From assembly GCF_964253915.1 (NCBI RefSeq), contig NZ_CAXUSG020000012.1, positions 62,001 to 126,000 of the forward strand: a stretch of DNA of 64,000 nt, given 5' to 3'. Every line of letters starts with the position of its first letter. Positions within the stretch are counted from its first letter, which is position 1. The stretch comes from Metarhizobium sp964253915. Lineage in GTDB: Bacteria > Pseudomonadota > Alphaproteobacteria > Rhizobiales > Rhizobiaceae. The position numbers and the translations under genes were made by a program. Of this stretch, positions 34,941-42,939 are shown piece after piece. The notes under the pieces were generated by a model. That model was not told where the DNA came from. It saw only the letters and a list, made by a program, of their open reading frames with translations, and did no database searches.

Positions 34941-36122
34941 TCACAAAAACAGGCCTTCTCGCATGCTTCTCATGAGATCCGTGACCTTTTCGTCGGGTTT
35001 TTCCCAAAGCATCAGCCGGATTTCCACAACCAGGTCGCCACGGCCGCCTTCGGCCTTGGGCAGCCCGCCGTCCGCAATGCGGATCACCTGGTCGGAACCG
35101 GACCAGGCGGGCACCGTCACCTCGACGGGACCGGCCGGCGAATCCGCCACGGCGGTGCAGCCGAGCACGGCGTTCTGCAGGTTGACGGGCAGGATCGTGT
35201 GAATATCGGCGCCATCGACCCGGAAATGTCCGCTCTGGTCGACCTTGAGGGTGATCACGGCATCGCCGCGCTGCATGCCCTGCAGTTTCAGGCCCTGGCC
35301 GGCAAGCCGGATAACCTGGCCGTCGCCGGCGCCCGGCTCCAGCCGGAAGCGGGCTTCGCGGCCTTCCGGCAGCGGCACGGTGATCCAGTTTTCCTTGAGA
35401 AGATCGGTGATGGTGACCGGGGCCGTTGCGGCCAGGTCCGGCGCTTTTTCCGGAACGGGTTGGATGCCGCGGATACGGCGCACCAGCGAACTGACGAGAT
35501 TGATGGCCTGCGCCGGCAGCGATGTGGCAATGCCCTTCGAGGCCTCTTCGGTATCCCGTGCCGAAGCCTCGGCGGCATGGTTTCCCTCGCCCAGAACGCT
35601 TGCGGCGGCGGTATGCGTCGCCGCATGGGCGGCGGCTGCCTGGGCGCCGAAAATCCGCGAGATGACGTCCTCCGGTGTTTCCGCGCCGCCGGCTGCCGGG
35701 CCAGTTGCTCCCGCAGATGCACCGGCATTGCCCGAGGGGGCTGACGTTGCGCCGGCCGCAGGCTTCTGCGCCTTGGCTTTGGCGGCTTCGGCGCGAGCGA
35801 GTTCTTCCATCACCTTTTCGGCGTTGGCCTTGGCCACGCGCGCCTTTTCGGCGGCCTCGCGGGCTGCCTGCCGTTGCTGCTGGATCGTTTGCGCCTGCTG
35901 CTTGGCCTCTGCAGCCTTGACGCGTTCGTCATAGCGGCCGCGTTTCTTCGGGTCCTTGAGGATATCGTAGGCTTGCCCGACTTCGGCAAACTTCTTGGTC
36001 GCATTCGGGTCTTCACGATTATGATCGGGATGGACCGTCTTTGCGATGTTTCGCCAGGCAGACTTGATCTCGTCGGCACCAGCATCCCGTTTTACGCCGA
36101 GCACAGAATAGGGATCGCGCAT
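34941..36122 (-). CDS. J-domain protein (DnaJ/CbpA-like, no zinc finger)
   Basis: A 393-residue Hsp70 co-chaperone candidate. Residues 1-65 are a J domain ('DPYSVLGVKRDAGADEIK', HPD in 'KTVHPDHNRE'). A long Ala/Lys/Glu-rich probable coiled coil follows (about 70-150), then a low-complexity Ala/Gly/Ser linker. The C-terminal part resembles the DnaJ peptide-binding domain ('GLKLQGMQRGDAVITLKV', 'DIHTILPVNLQNAVLGC'). The Cys-rich zinc finger and a classical G/F region are missing. ATG at 36122 starts the J domain directly; the frame is open to 36227. It lies upstream of fabI on the same strand with 122 bases between. Confidence 0.85.
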   Translation of the reverse strand: MRDPYSVLGVKRDAGADEIKSAWRNIAKTVHPDHNREDPNATKKFAEVGQAYDILKDPKKRGRYDERVKAAEAKQQAQTIQQQRQAAREAAEKARVAKANAEKVMEELARAEAAKAKAQKPAAGATSAPSGNAGASAGATGPAAGGAETPEDVISRIFGAQAAAAHAATHTAAASVLGEGNHAAEASARDTEEASKGIATSLPAQAINLVSSLVRRIRGIQPVPEKAPDLAATAPVTITDLLKENWITVPLPEGREARFRLEPGAGDGQVIRLAGQGLKLQGMQRGDAVITLKVDQSGHFRVDGADIHTILPVNLQNAVLGCTAVADSPAGPVEVTVPAWSGSDQVIRIADGGLPKAEGGRGDLVVEIRLMLWEKPDEKVTDLMRSMREGLFL

Positions 36123-36329
36123 ATCACCACCGGTTAACAACTCTATACGACGCCGCACCTCTTCATTTGGGGCGGGCCGAAACGCAATACAACGAGTGCA
36201 ATCCGATCCCGGCGAGCAAAATACCACCGGGGGCGCACATACCGGAAGAGTATGGCGGGAACTTACTAATCGGAGGTTACGCTATCGTAAGATTTCGCGC
36301 GATGCCGGCACGAATCAGCAGGGGAGGGG

Positions 36330-36782
36330 CTATTTGTTTTCCTGGAAGCTGAGCAGCTGCCAGTTGCCGTCGCCCGCAAGGCAGGCCTTGCCCTGGAAAT
36401 TGGCGACGCCGACATAAGAATGACGGCTGGTCTCGAAGGCGCGGCACACGGTGCCGTCCTGGGTCTGCTCGCTGATGGCGCTGATGACGCCGGCGCTGCC
36501 GGTCGAGGCATTCGCCCAGGCCAGCGGCTTGCCTTCGAGCTTGGACATGTCGGCCGAAGTCACGGCGTTGCGCACCGTCACTTCGTCGGAAATGACGTCC
36601 TTGTTCTTGCCGTCGGCAATGGTGCTTGTCGAAATCGACTGGTCGACCTTCGAGCCGAACAGGTCCATGCCGTTGCCGACACAGCCCGACAGGCCGAGAG
36701 CCGCAGCTGCCAGGACAGCCGCCACACCAAACCTCGCGCACAAACCCTTTGTGTGGATGTTCGACTTTGCTATGTCTGTCAC
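36330..36782 (-). CDS. RT0821/Lpp0805-like surface lipoprotein
   Basis: A small exported lipoprotein (about 150 residues). The signal sequence 'FGVAAVLAAAALGLSGC' ends with the lipobox L-S-G-C. The mature part is Ser/Thr/Asp-rich with two further Cys ('DGTVCRAFE', 'GKACLAGDG') and ends 'GNWQLLSFQENK', like the bacterial RT0821/Lpp0805 surface-protein family. A similar protein, Omp10-like, occurs in Brucella. The start is uncertain: the GTG at 36782 is my choice because it leaves a normal signal peptide and does not run into the divergent pdxH gene. Function unknown. Confidence 0.72.
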   Translation of the reverse strand: MTDIAKSNIHTKGLCARFGVAAVLAAAALGLSGCVGNGMDLFGSKVDQSISTSTIADGKNKDVISDEVTVRNAVTSADMSKLEGKPLAWANASTGSAGVISAISEQTQDGTVCRAFETSRHSYVGVANFQGKACLAGDGNWQLLSFQENK

Positions 36783-36849
36783 CTTGAGATGACCCGGGGA
36801 TGCGAATCCCTGGGCATTGGTTAAGAAAGTCCGAGGCATTTTAGCTATC

Positions 36850-37470
36850 ATGGCAGACCAGGCGTTAACAACCGGTGACTTCACCGAGGTAAGCGAACCC
36901 TTTTCCCTCTTCGAGGCATGGCTGAACGAGGCGCAGGCCTCCGAAATCAACGACCCCAACGCCGTGGCGCTGGCAACCGTCGATGCGGACGGCCTGCCCA
37001 ATGTGCGCATGGTGCTGCTCAAGGGTTTCGACACGGACGGCTTTGTTTTCTATACGAATTTCGAAAGCCAGAAGGGTCAGGAGATCCTCGGGCAGAAAAA
37101 GGCGGCGATGTGTTTCCACTGGAAATCATTGCGTAGGCAGGTTCGCTTGCGTGGGCCTGTGGAAATCGTCACCGACGAGGAGGCGGACGCCTATTACCAG
37201 ACCCGGCCGCGCGGCAGCCGCATCGGTGCGTGGGCGTCGAAACAGTCACGGCCGCTGGAAAGCCGCTTCGCGCTGGAGAAGGCGGTGGCCGAGTATACGC
37301 TGCGATATGCCATCGGCGACATTCCCCGCCCGGTCCACTGGTCCGGTTTCCGCATCCGTCCGCTGTCCATCGAGTTCTGGCACGACCGCCAGTTCCGTCT
37401 TCACGACCGCATCGAATTCCGCCGCGAGACGCCGGATGGGTCGTGGTCGAAGGTGAGGATGTATCCCTAA
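36850..37470 (+). CDS. pdxH: Pyridoxamine 5'-phosphate oxidase
   Basis: FMN enzyme of 206 residues that makes pyridoxal 5'-phosphate from the pyridoxine or pyridoxamine phosphates. Motifs: 'ALATVDADGLPNVRMVLLKG' and 'FYTNFESQKGQE' (FMN site), 'RGPVEIV', 'RPRGSRIGAWASKQS' and the C-terminal 'RLHDRIEFRRE' with 'VRMYP' tail. Length and ends agree with E. coli PdxH-type proteins. ATG at 36850 is chosen; an in-frame GTG at 36817 would overlap the divergent lipoprotein's control region. Confidence 0.94.
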   Translation: MADQALTTGDFTEVSEPFSLFEAWLNEAQASEINDPNAVALATVDADGLPNVRMVLLKGFDTDGFVFYTNFESQKGQEILGQKKAAMCFHWKSLRRQVRLRGPVEIVTDEEADAYYQTRPRGSRIGAWASKQSRPLESRFALEKAVAEYTLRYAIGDIPRPVHWSGFRIRPLSIEFWHDRQFRLHDRIEFRRETPDGSWSKVRMYP

Positions 37471-37488
37471 CACCGGGACCGTTCGGGC

Positions 37489-37627
37489 GGCCCCTCATCC
37501 CCCTGCCGGGACCTTCTCCCCGCAGGCGGGGAGAAGGGGGTATGCCGCACCGGTTTCTCCGATCTCAACGCTGCGTGGGGCAAGTCTCCTCTCCCCGCCT
37601 GCGGGGAGAGGGTTAGGGTGAGGGGCA
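37489..37627. repeat. Palindromic intergenic repeat, copy 3
   Basis: Begins CGGCCCCTCATCCCCCTGCC and ends AGGGTTAGGGTGAGGGGCAG. Two hairpins, TTCTCCCCGC...GCGGGGAGAA and CTCTCCCCGCC..GCGGGGAGAG, are inside. It follows pdxH and ends 36 bases before the convergent deacetylase gene stop. Confidence 0.85.
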
Positions 37628-37662
37628 GCCCGCCAAGCAAGTTGAGGGGCAGCCCGGGAAGG

Positions 37663-38715
37663 CTAACTCCGCCCCATCAACCTGAACGGAATCCCCGAAG
37701 CCAGTGCCGCGACATAACGGCGTTTCTGGAAATGGCCGTTGAGGGACACTCTCGGCAGCGCCGTCAGGCCGGCGAGCGACGTCTCTGAAATCGTCCCGGG
37801 ATTGGTGGTTACCGCGACCTTGAAGCCGAGCGCTTCCGCCAGTCGAAACTCCCGGGCCGAAGCCGCCGGCGGATCGCCGTAGGGATATGCAAACGTCGTC
37901 GGCATCTTGCCGGTGATCGTCTGCAGCCGATCTGCAGAAGCCGCCATTTCCCGCCGTGCCTCGCCCTCGTCAAGCAAGGCCAGCGCCCGGTGGCTGATCG
38001 TGTGCGCCCCGAGCGAGGCGAGCGGATGGGCGGCCAGTGACTTCAGCTCCCCTTCAGTCATCGTCGATCGGTCGGGAATGGCCTGCGCATCGATGCCGTG
38101 TTCGGCAGCAATCCGGTTCAGTCGCGCAATGGCGTCGGCCTCACCGGGACGGAGGATGAAGCGTGCGATCCTGGCAAACGCGGCCTGCCTGGCGGCGTTG
38201 CTTGCAAGGTCGAGCCGTTCCTCGCCTTGGCCGAAGTCGAAGGAGAGGGATGTCCGGGCGGCGAGCAGGTCGGCGGCCGTCTCCCACCACATCGTATGCG
38301 TCCGGTCGACATAACCGCCGCTGACGAACACCGTGAACGGCACGCCGTGGGCGGCAAACACCGGCAGGGCATGGGCGGCATTGTTGCGATAGCCGTCGTC
38401 GAGGGTGAAGGCGGCGAAGGGCCGCACCGATCGCTCCGCCAGCCGCGCCGGCACGGCGTCGAGCGCGACGAATTCGTAGCCATCCGCCTGCAATTGCCGG
38501 ATCGCCCGATCGAGAAATTCCGGAGTGATTTCCAGATGGGCGTTGGGATCGAAACTGCGGGGTTGCTTCGGGCGCACATGATGCAGGGTGAAGATCACGC
38601 CGCGCCCGCGCGCCGCCTGCATCACGCCGGCACGGGCGAGCAGCCATGACGCCTCGAGGCCGCCGGTGATGGCGGCCCGTTTCAGCCCGGCGCGCAGCCT
38701 CTGCTTCAGTCCCAT
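37663..38715 (-). CDS. Polysaccharide deacetylase family protein
   Basis: A 350-residue NodB-homology (CE4) enzyme. The catalytic motif 'FAAFTLDDGYRNN' carries the paired Asp, and 'SLGAHTISHRAL' supplies the metal-binding His pair. The N-terminus is 'MGLKQRLRAGLKRAAI' without a clear signal peptide. It is expected to remove N-acetyl groups from an amino-sugar polymer or precursor; it is longer than NodB and unlikely to be a nodulation gene. GAAGGATC precedes the ATG. Single gene. Confidence 0.85.
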   Translation of the reverse strand: MGLKQRLRAGLKRAAITGGLEASWLLARAGVMQAARGRGVIFTLHHVRPKQPRSFDPNAHLEITPEFLDRAIRQLQADGYEFVALDAVPARLAERSVRPFAAFTLDDGYRNNAAHALPVFAAHGVPFTVFVSGGYVDRTHTMWWETAADLLAARTSLSFDFGQGEERLDLASNAARQAAFARIARFILRPGEADAIARLNRIAAEHGIDAQAIPDRSTMTEGELKSLAAHPLASLGAHTISHRALALLDEGEARREMAASADRLQTITGKMPTTFAYPYGDPPAASAREFRLAEALGFKVAVTTNPGTISETSLAGLTALPRVSLNGHFQKRRYVAALASGIPFRLMGRS

Positions 38716-38761
38716 GATCCTTCGTCCCGATTTTTCGCAAGACTATCGGCAAGAGAGTTAA

Positions 38762-38781
38762 GCCCGGCTGAATCGCCGGGC
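38762..38781 (-). terminator. Hairpin downstream of the TauE-like gene
   Basis: GCCCGGC (38762-38768) and GCCGGGC (38775-38781) enclose a 6-base loop. On the minus strand the hairpin follows the TauE-like stop by about 15 bases and is followed by TTAACTCTC. The missing U-tract makes it a weak candidate. Confidence 0.4.
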
Positions 38782-38796
38782 CGGACAGGCAGCGGA

Positions 38797-39561
38797 TTAT
38801 CGCAGCAGCGGATCGAGCAGCGGCAGGCCGAGGATTGCCGCCATGGCGATCAGCCCATAGCAGACGCGCCGGAACAGCCGCTCGTCGGCGCGGCCGAACA
38901 GACGTGACCCGAGATTGAGGCCAAGCAGGTAAAGCGGTCCCGTCGCCAGCGCCGGCGCGACGACGGCAGTGACGAACAAGCCTCCGACCGCATAACTGAC
39001 GACGCTGAAAACCGTCGAGACGGCAAAATAGAGAACGATGTTTGCCCGCACGATATGGAAGGGAATGGCGCCGCCGAGCCAGTAGGCGACGATGGGCGGG
39101 CCGCCTGCCTGCGCCGTGCCGCTGAAGAGGCCGGCAACCAGTCCGACGACCGCCGTTATCGCATCGGAGGGTTTGCCGTGATAACGCCAGCCGGACATCA
39201 GCAGCATGAGCAGCAGGATGACAAGCACGATGATCAGCCAGCGGACGAGCAGCGGATCGGCATAGGCGAGAAAGGCGGCTCCCAGCGGCACGCCGATCAC
39301 CGCGCCGGCCGCCATCACCACCACGTCGCGCTTGTGAGCCTGCCGCCAGGCGTTCGGGATCATGCCGAGCGCGCCAAAACCGTCGATGACGAGCAGCAGT
39401 GGCGCGGCTATCCTGGGGCCGGCGATGGCGCTGGCGAGCGGCATGAAGATCAAGGCCGCTCCGAAGCCGGAAAAGCCGCGCGCCAGGCCGGCGACGAAAG
39501 CCGCTATGCCCAGGAAGGCGAGTTGAGCGAAGGTGGTCCCGGCAAACATGGTCTGCAGCAT
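38797..39561 (-). CDS. TauE/SafE family membrane permease
   Basis: A 254-residue inner-membrane protein with about eight hydrophobic helices. The start 'LAFLGIAAFVAGLARGFSGFGAALIFMPL' (quoted in part) and the internal repeat around 'GLVAGLFSGTAQAGGPPIVAYWL' are the two half-repeats of the TauE/SafE (sulfite/organosulfonate exporter) family. The true substrate is unknown. No sulfur-metabolism gene is adjacent. Confidence 0.83.
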   Translation of the reverse strand: MLQTMFAGTTFAQLAFLGIAAFVAGLARGFSGFGAALIFMPLASAIAGPRIAAPLLLVIDGFGALGMIPNAWRQAHKRDVVVMAAGAVIGVPLGAAFLAYADPLLVRWLIIVLVILLLMLLMSGWRYHGKPSDAITAVVGLVAGLFSGTAQAGGPPIVAYWLGGAIPFHIVRANIVLYFAVSTVFSVVSYAVGGLFVTAVVAPALATGPLYLLGLNLGSRLFGRADERLFRRVCYGLIAMAAILGLPLLDPLLR

Positions 39562-39626
39562 GGCGTTTCCGTTTCAGAAAGGCCCTGCTTGCATCTGCCG
39601 GTGGTGGTTCGTCAAGCGGCGGACGC

Positions 39627-41039
39627 TCAGGTCCGCGTGCCGCCGACGGTGACCTGGTCCATGCGGATATGCGGCTGGCCGACGCCGACCGGCACCCACT
39701 GGCCGGCTTTGCCGCAATTGCCGATGCCGGTATCGAGCTTGCTGTCGTTGCCGATCATCGAGACGCGCTTCATCGAATCCGGGCCGTTGCCGATCAGCAT
39801 GGCGCCCTTGATCGGTGCGCCGATCTTGCCGTTCTCGATCATGTAGGCCTCGGTGCAGCCGAAGACGAATTTGCCGGACGTGATGTCCACCTGGCCGCCG
39901 CCGAAGGAGACGGCATAGATGCCGTTCTTGACGGAGGCGATGATCTCTTCCGGCGTCTTGTCGCCGGACAGCATGTAGGTGTTGGTCATGCGCGGCATCG
40001 GCACATGGGCGTACCCCTGGCGGCGACCGTTGCCGGTCGGTTTCATGCCCATCAGCCGGGCATTCTGTCGATCCTGCATGTAGCCGACCAGCCGGCCGTT
40101 ATCGATCAGCACGTTGTAGCCGGAGGGCGTGCCCTCGTCATCGACGGAAATCGAGCCGCGGCGGCTCTCGATCGTGCCGTCGTCGACGACGGTGACGCCG
40201 GGGGAGGCGACCATTTCGCCCAGCAGGCCGGCGAAGGCGGAGGTCTTCTTGCGGTTGAAATCGCCCTCCAGCCCGTGGCCGACCGCCTCGTGCAGCATCA
40301 CGCCCGGCCAGCCGTTGCCGAGCACCACGTCCATGGTGCCGGCCGGCGCCTCGATGGCGTCGAGATTGACCAGCGCCTGGCGCAGCGCCTCGTCGGCGCC
40401 CTTGCGCCAGCTTTCGGCGGTCAGGAAGTCGTTGAAGCCGAAGCGGCCGCCGGTGCCGAAGGAGCCGGTCTCCTGCCGGTCGCCGTCACCCACCACCACG
40501 CCGATGTTCAGCCGCGTCATCGGCCTTATGTCGCGCACCCGGTGGCCGTCGGCGCGCAGAATGTCGACTGTCTGCCAGCTCGCCGCCACCGATGCCGTCA
40601 CCTGCCGTACCTTGCCGTCGGCGCGCAGATAAGCGTCGATCTCCTGCAGCAGCGCCACCTTCTCTTCGAAGGTTGGCGCGCCGATCGGGTTTTCCTCGCC
40701 GTAAAGCTTGTGGTTGGTGCGCTGCGGCGCTTCCGAATAGGAGCCGGAGTAACCGCGCGTCACGGCGCCCACGGCATCGGAGGCCCGTTTCAGCGCCGCG
40801 ACGGAAAGATCGCCGGCATGGGCGTAACCCACCGCTTCGCCCGCCACCGCGCGAAGGCCAAAACCTTGTTCCGTGTTGAAGCTGCCGCCCTTGAGCTTGC
40901 CGTTGTCGAAGGTCAGCGCCTCCGACTGGGCGTGCTCGATGAACAACTCGCCATCGTCGGCGCCCTTCAGCGCTTCGGCGACGAGGGTGCGCACGGTCGT
41001 TTCGTCGGCATCGAAAAGAGTGAGGAGATCGGTGGTCAT
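39627..41039 (-). CDS. tldD: Metalloprotease TldD
   Basis: A 470-residue TldD/PmbA-family zinc protease subunit. The zinc motif is HEAVGH in 'VMLHEAVGHGLEGDFNRK'. Other family blocks are 'FDNGKLKGGSFNTEQGFGLR', 'AYMIENGKIGAPIKGAML' and the C-terminal 'GNCGKAGQWVPVGVGQPHIR' (quoted in parts). TldD works with PmbA (TldE) in processing modified peptides; PmbA is not in this window. ATG at 41039 has GGAG nine bases upstream; the frame is open to 41147. Confidence 0.92.
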   Translation of the reverse strand: MTTDLLTLFDADETTVRTLVAEALKGADDGELFIEHAQSEALTFDNGKLKGGSFNTEQGFGLRAVAGEAVGYAHAGDLSVAALKRASDAVGAVTRGYSGSYSEAPQRTNHKLYGEENPIGAPTFEEKVALLQEIDAYLRADGKVRQVTASVAASWQTVDILRADGHRVRDIRPMTRLNIGVVVGDGDRQETGSFGTGGRFGFNDFLTAESWRKGADEALRQALVNLDAIEAPAGTMDVVLGNGWPGVMLHEAVGHGLEGDFNRKKTSAFAGLLGEMVASPGVTVVDDGTIESRRGSISVDDEGTPSGYNVLIDNGRLVGYMQDRQNARLMGMKPTGNGRRQGYAHVPMPRMTNTYMLSGDKTPEEIIASVKNGIYAVSFGGGQVDITSGKFVFGCTEAYMIENGKIGAPIKGAMLIGNGPDSMKRVSMIGNDSKLDTGIGNCGKAGQWVPVGVGQPHIRMDQVTVGGTRT

Positions 41040-41156
41040 GGTGTCAGGCTCCATCGGCGCTGCGTCACGGGGCGGCATCGCCGCCCTCCGTGTTCTATAT
41101 ATAATGTCTGCTGCCAGCGATGTAGGCGTCGGGCGTTGCCGGGACAAGAGCCGCGG

Positions 41157-41714
41157 TCAGGGCAGGGCGTCGTAGCCCGAGGCAAAACCCTTGAGGTCGA
41201 CCGGGATGCCGATGCCTTCTTCCGGCGACTGGAAGACGATGAAGGTCGCCTGGGCGCCGCTGCGCAGCGTCTTCAGCAGTTCTTCCTCCAGCACCACTTC
41301 CGCATAACAGCCGTCCGAGAAGCAGCGCACGAAATAGGCGCGACCGATGTCCTTGCCGTCGATGTTGAGGCCAAGACCGTTGGGCAGGAGCACGCCGAGC
41401 GGCGCCAGCACGCGCAGGATGCGCGACTTGCGGTCGGCGGTCTTCAGCACCACGACGGACAGGCCGACTTCCGGGCGGTCCTCGGCGATGACGTTCTGCA
41501 TCAGCGCGCATTGTTCGGCGCTGGCGCCGGCGGGCTGGTCGCAGACGATCGACCAGGCGCCGTGGTTGGATTTCACCGTGCCCGGCTGGGTCTGCGTCGT
41601 CTGGTTCTGGACCTGTTGCTGCTCTACCTTCTGCTGTGCGAAGGCAGGCGCCGCCATCGCGGCGATCAGGCCGGCGGCCAGCATGCCGGGCCGCGCAAGG
41701 GGATAAAAACCCAT
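41157..41714 (-). CDS. Invasion-associated locus B (IalB) family protein
   Basis: A 185-residue exported protein. The signal peptide is 'MGFYPLARPGMLAAGLIAAM'-type with cleavage after 'APAFA'. A Gln-rich stretch follows ('QQKVEQQQVQNQTTQTQPG'), then the IalB domain with four Cys ('WSIVCDQPAGASAEQCALMQ' and 'FVRCFSDGCYAEVVL'). IalB was named in Bartonella; homologues in rhizobia are common periplasmic proteins of unknown role. ATG at 41714 follows AGAGGT. It is transcribed divergently from the cox operon. Confidence 0.85.
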   Translation of the reverse strand: MGFYPLARPGMLAAGLIAAMAAPAFAQQKVEQQQVQNQTTQTQPGTVKSNHGAWSIVCDQPAGASAEQCALMQNVIAEDRPEVGLSVVVLKTADRKSRILRVLAPLGVLLPNGLGLNIDGKDIGRAYFVRCFSDGCYAEVVLEEELLKTLRSGAQATFIVFQSPEEGIGIPVDLKGFASGYDALP

Positions 41715-41933
41715 GAATACCTCTAGAATTCGAATCACTGAGCCATTTTTGGAGCCCGGGCCGGCAAATGAAAAGCCCCGCCTGCTTCAATTCCAGCCCA
41801 GTGCGGCGGAAATTGGACTGCGGGCCATAACCCATCATCCTGAAATTGTGGAAGGAGTTAACGCCGCGTCACAGGAAAACGGTATTATCTGGGCCAAAAT
41901 TGAATTTGGGCAAAAATGCCGCACAGGGTTTTT

Positions 41934-41962
41934 TTGACAGATGTTGCGGCGGGGGGCAAACT
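41934..41962 (+). promoter_or_regulatory. coxB: Candidate sigma-70 promoter of the cox operon
   Basis: A perfect TTGACA (41934-41939) is followed after 17 bases by CAAACT (41957-41962), a weak -10. If used, transcription would begin near 41970, upstream of the FNR box. Confidence 0.4.
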
Positions 41963-42004
41963 GTGGTTTGAAGCGGAAGAATAGCTAGGATTCTGCGTTT
42001 GGGT

Positions 42005-42018
42005 TTGATCCACATCAA
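42005..42018 (+). promoter_or_regulatory. coxB: FNR/FixK-type operator upstream of coxB
   Basis: TTGAT-CCAC-ATCAA is a perfect match to the FNR/FixK consensus TTGAT-N4-ATCAA. It ends 20 bases before the coxB GTG. This position is downstream of the candidate promoter, which suggests repression when oxygen is low rather than activation. Confidence 0.7.
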
Positions 42019-42038
42019 GCGCTTGAGGGAGATACGTT

Positions 42039-42923
42039 GTGAAAAATAAAGCTTATGCAGTTCTGGCCTGTCTGGTCTGTCTGCTGTTTGCTTCCAGCAG
42101 TTTTGCCGATCAGCCGCTGGACTGGCAGATGACGCTGCAGCCCGCAGCGACGTCGATCATGCATGAAATCCGCTGGTTCGAGCAGTACACGCTGTGGTTC
42201 ATCGTTCCGGTCACGCTCTTCGTGCTGCTTTTGTTGATCATCGTGGTCGTCAAGTTCCGCGCCGGCGCCAACCCGGTGCCGTCGAAGACAAGCCACAACA
42301 CGGCGATCGAAGTCGTCTGGACCGTCGGTCCGGTGCTTCTGCTGCTTTTCCTGGCAATCCCCTCCTTCAACCTGCTTACCGCGCAGCTCACCATCCCTGA
42401 GAATCCGGACCTGACGCTGAAGGCGACCGCGACCCAGTGGCAGTGGAATTACGAATACGAGATGGAAACGCCCGTCGCATTCGATTCCTACCTGCTCAAG
42501 GATGCCGACCGCGCCGGCCTCGGCAAGGAAGACAAGTCGGTCTATCCGCGCCTGCTCGCCGTCGACAACGAAATGGTCCTGCCGGTCAACAAGGTCGTCC
42601 GCCTTCTGGTGACGGCTGCGCCGACCGACGTGATCCACGCCTTCGCGATGCCGTCCTTCGGCGTCAAGATCGATGCCGTACCGGGTCGCCTCAACGAGAC
42701 CTGGTTCAAGCCGGAGCGTGAAGGCCTGTTCTACGGCCAGTGTTCCGAGCTGTGCGGCAAGGATCATGCCTTCATGCCGATCGCCATCCGCGTCGTCTCC
42801 CAGGAGAAGTATGACGCCTGGATCGCGGCGGCAGGCACGGACCTGGCAGGCGCGAACAAGACTTTGATGGCGGCAACCGATGGCAAGAAGTCCGTCGACG
42901 TTGCAGCAAACGACGCACAGTAA
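42039..42923 (+). CDS. coxB: Cytochrome c oxidase subunit II (aa3-type)
   Basis: A 294-residue subunit that receives electrons from cytochrome c through the dinuclear CuA centre. A signal peptide ('AYAVLACLVCLLFASSSFAD') is followed by two membrane helices (about 45-75 and 95-120) and a periplasmic cupredoxin domain. The CuA ligands are in 'HAFAMPSFGVK' and 'CSELCGKDHAFMP'. The aromatic electron-entry segment 'WQWNYEYEM' is present. Starts with GTG behind GGGAGA. First gene of the cox operon; coxA begins 16 bases after the stop. Confidence 0.95.
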   Translation: MKNKAYAVLACLVCLLFASSSFADQPLDWQMTLQPAATSIMHEIRWFEQYTLWFIVPVTLFVLLLLIIVVVKFRAGANPVPSKTSHNTAIEVVWTVGPVLLLLFLAIPSFNLLTAQLTIPENPDLTLKATATQWQWNYEYEMETPVAFDSYLLKDADRAGLGKEDKSVYPRLLAVDNEMVLPVNKVVRLLVTAAPTDVIHAFAMPSFGVKIDAVPGRLNETWFKPEREGLFYGQCSELCGKDHAFMPIAIRVVSQEKYDAWIAAAGTDLAGANKTLMAATDGKKSVDVAANDAQ

Positions 42924-42939
42924 GGTAGGGGTGAGGACA

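Noticed and set aside
41893..41908. Imperfect palindrome CCAAAATTGAATTTGG between the IalB gene and coxB
   Set aside because: Only 12 of 16 bases are symmetric and I know no regulator with this consensus; possibly chance in an AT-rich control region.
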